Source: Streptosporangiaceae bacterium
GTDB taxonomy: Bacteria > Actinomycetota > Actinomycetes > Streptosporangiales > Streptosporangiaceae
DNA: 6,175 bases
Assembly (NCBI GenBank): GCA_030038715.1
Contig: JASHSO010000260.1
Coordinates: 1 to 6,175, forward strand
Direction: 5' to 3'
Shown in pieces: positions 4,941-6,175 of the stretch. A program made the translations under genes and the position numbers. How positions within the stretch are numbered: position 1 is the stretch's first letter; each line of letters opens with the position of its first letter. Below the pieces are notes generated by a model. That model was not told where the DNA came from. It searched no databases and saw only the letters and a list, made by a program, of their open reading frames with translations.

Positions 4941-6175
4941 GTGTGCGGAATCGTTGCCTACGTGGGTGGGCGGGACAGCGTCCCGATCCTGCTCGAGGGG
5001 CTGGCAAGGCTGGAGTACCGGGGATACGACTCGGCCGGGATAGCGGTCGTTAGCCGCAGCGGCGACCTTCGGGTGCGCAAGGCCAAGGGACGAGTCGCGG
5101 AGCTTGCTGCCGACGTTCCGCCCCGGTTCAGAGGCAGTCCAGGCATCGGGCACACGCGGTGGGCCACGCACGGCGAGCCCAGCGACGCCAACGCCCACCC
5201 GCATCTATGCGGGCCAATTGCGGTCGTGCACAACGGGATCATCGAGAACGCCGAAGAGCTGCGGGACAGGCTGACCGCCAGCGGCGCGATGTTCGCCTCG
5301 CAGACTGACAGCGAGATCGTCGCTCACCTCATCGCCGCAGCGGACACCGATGACCTTGAGGAGGCAGTTCGCACGGCGTTGCACTCAGTGGTCGGCACCT
5401 ACGGTCTCGCAGTGCTGGACAGCCGGAGCCCGGACCGCGTCGTGGTTGCCCGCAATGGCAGTCCTGTTCTGCTCGGGATAGGCGACAAGGAGATGTTCGC
5501 GGCCTCCGACGTGGCCGCGCTCGTCCGCTATACCCGCCAAGTGGTTCACCTTGATGACGGGGAGATAGCGACGATCAGGCCGGACGGCTTCCGTACCTCG
5601 ACGCTAGACGCCAGGCGGACGACGAAGCAGGCGGCCACCGTGGAGGCCGACATAGCCAGTTATGAGGCCGACGGCCATGCCCATTTCATGCACAAGGAAA
5701 TCCACGAGCAGCCGCAGGTCATAGAGCGAGTGCTACGTGGGCGACTGGATGACCGGTTCGCCACGGCGCACCTCGGCGGACTGAATATCGATCCACACGA
5801 GGCCCGGCGAGTCAGGCGGGTGAAGATACTCGGCTGCGGTTCGGCCTACTATTCCGGGTTGCTTGGCGCGCAGCTCATCGAGGAACTGGCCCGGATTCCC
5901 GCGGACGCGGAACCAGCCTCTGAGTTCCGCTATCGCAGTCCTGTCGTGGAGGACGGAACCCTCTACATCGGGGTTAGCCAGTCCGGCGAGACGTACGACA
6001 CGCTTGCTGCTGTCCAAGAGGTGAAGCGCAAGGGCGGCCGAGTTCTAGGAGTCGTCAACACCGTCGGCAGCACCATCGCCCGGGAATGCGACGGCGGCGT
6101 CTACCTGCACGCCGGTCCAGAGGTATCTGTAACCTCCACCAAGACCTTCACTGCAACGGCGACCGTCTTCGCACT
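4941..6175 (+). CDS. glmS: Glutamine-fructose-6-phosphate aminotransferase (isomerizing), 3'-truncated by window edge
   Basis: GlmS converts fructose-6-phosphate and glutamine to glucosamine-6-phosphate and glutamate, the first committed step to UDP-GlcNAc for peptidoglycan; it acts in the cytosol as a dimer or larger oligomer. The frame from GTG 4941 stays open to the right edge and shows 411 of about 610 expected residues. Cys2, exposed after Met removal, is the glutaminase nucleophile (MCGIVAYVGG). Other glutaminase motifs are LEYRGYDSAG (24-33), GHTRWATHGEP (70-80), HNGIIEN (97-103) and QTDSE (121-125). The linker ends in FMHKEIHEQP (249-258). The first SIS domain has GCGSAYYSG (298-306) and SQSGETYDT (346-354), where the usual CGTS is CGSA, a mild change. 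GPEVSVTSTKTFT (392-404) is the conserved stretch leading to the second SIS domain, which is cut off. The family also includes extra copies tied to secondary metabolism or stress, and the window cannot tell whether this is the only glmS. It is probably transcribed with the preceding small gene. Confidence 0.95.
   Translation, partial: MCGIVAYVGGRDSVPILLEGLARLEYRGYDSAGIAVVSRSGDLRVRKAKGRVAELAADVPPRFRGSPGIGHTRWATHGEPSDANAHPHLCGPIAVVHNGIIENAEELRDRLTASGAMFASQTDSEIVAHLIAAADTDDLEEAVRTALHSVVGTYGLAVLDSRSPDRVVVARNGSPVLLGIGDKEMFAASDVAALVRYTRQVVHLDDGEIATIRPDGFRTSTLDARRTTKQAATVEADIASYEADGHAHFMHKEIHEQPQVIERVLRGRLDDRFATAHLGGLNIDPHEARRVRRVKILGCGSAYYSGLLGAQLIEELARIPADAEPASEFRYRSPVVEDGTLYIGVSQSGETYDTLAAVQEVKRKGGRVLGVVNTVGSTIARECDGGVYLHAGPEVSVTSTKTFTATATVFA

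Noticed and set aside
1..6175. tRNA, rRNA, CRISPR array or insertion sequence
   Set aside because: No cloverleaf, ribosomal segment, regularly spaced repeats, transposase motif or terminal inverted repeat pair was seen on either strand.

Overview
The window comes from a high-GC bacterium whose codon use (strong G/C third positions, GTG starts, G-rich ribosome binding sites) and gene content point to the Actinomycetota. The best indicator is a multidomain cyclase/NB-ARC/TPR protein of a type abundant in that phylum. Genus cannot be read from the sequence. All convincing genes lie on the + strand.

Layout: (1) 1-2535 is the 3' part of a large signalling protein gene. It holds the tail of a class III nucleotide cyclase domain, a STAND/NB-ARC-type ATPase and a TPR-like helical C-terminus; its start lies before the window. 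(2) 2536-3408 is an 873-bp stretch without an intact gene. It begins with a terminator-like hairpin. It then holds the broken 5' end of a DUF1697-family gene, recognisable only as short motif blocks in successive frames (about 2764-2902), then several short palindromes and two DnaA-box-like 9-mers. It ends in a leader whose structure can mask the next gene's ribosome binding site. (3) 3409-4563 is a complete dprA/smf-type gene. (4) 4577-4604 is a perfect 13-bp inverted repeat, probably a terminator. (5) 4640-4912 encodes a 90-residue uncharacterised protein. (6) 4941 to the right edge is glmS, with the whole glutaminase domain and the first half of the isomerase; the gene continues past the window.

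The small gene and glmS are 28 bp apart with no terminator between them and are probably co-transcribed. dprA is separated from them by the strong hairpin and has its own leader. The cyclase/ATPase gene is separated from the rest by the eroded region, and the sequence shows no functional link between it and dprA or glmS. dprA and glmS are housekeeping-type families, but neither sits beside its usual companions as far as this window shows. They could be additional copies in a variable region; that is inference.

The observations most worth checking are the multiply frameshifted DUF1697 remnant, the two mutually exclusive hairpins over the dprA ribosome binding site, the His-for-Asn change in the cyclase remnant, and the unnamed small protein that precedes glmS.
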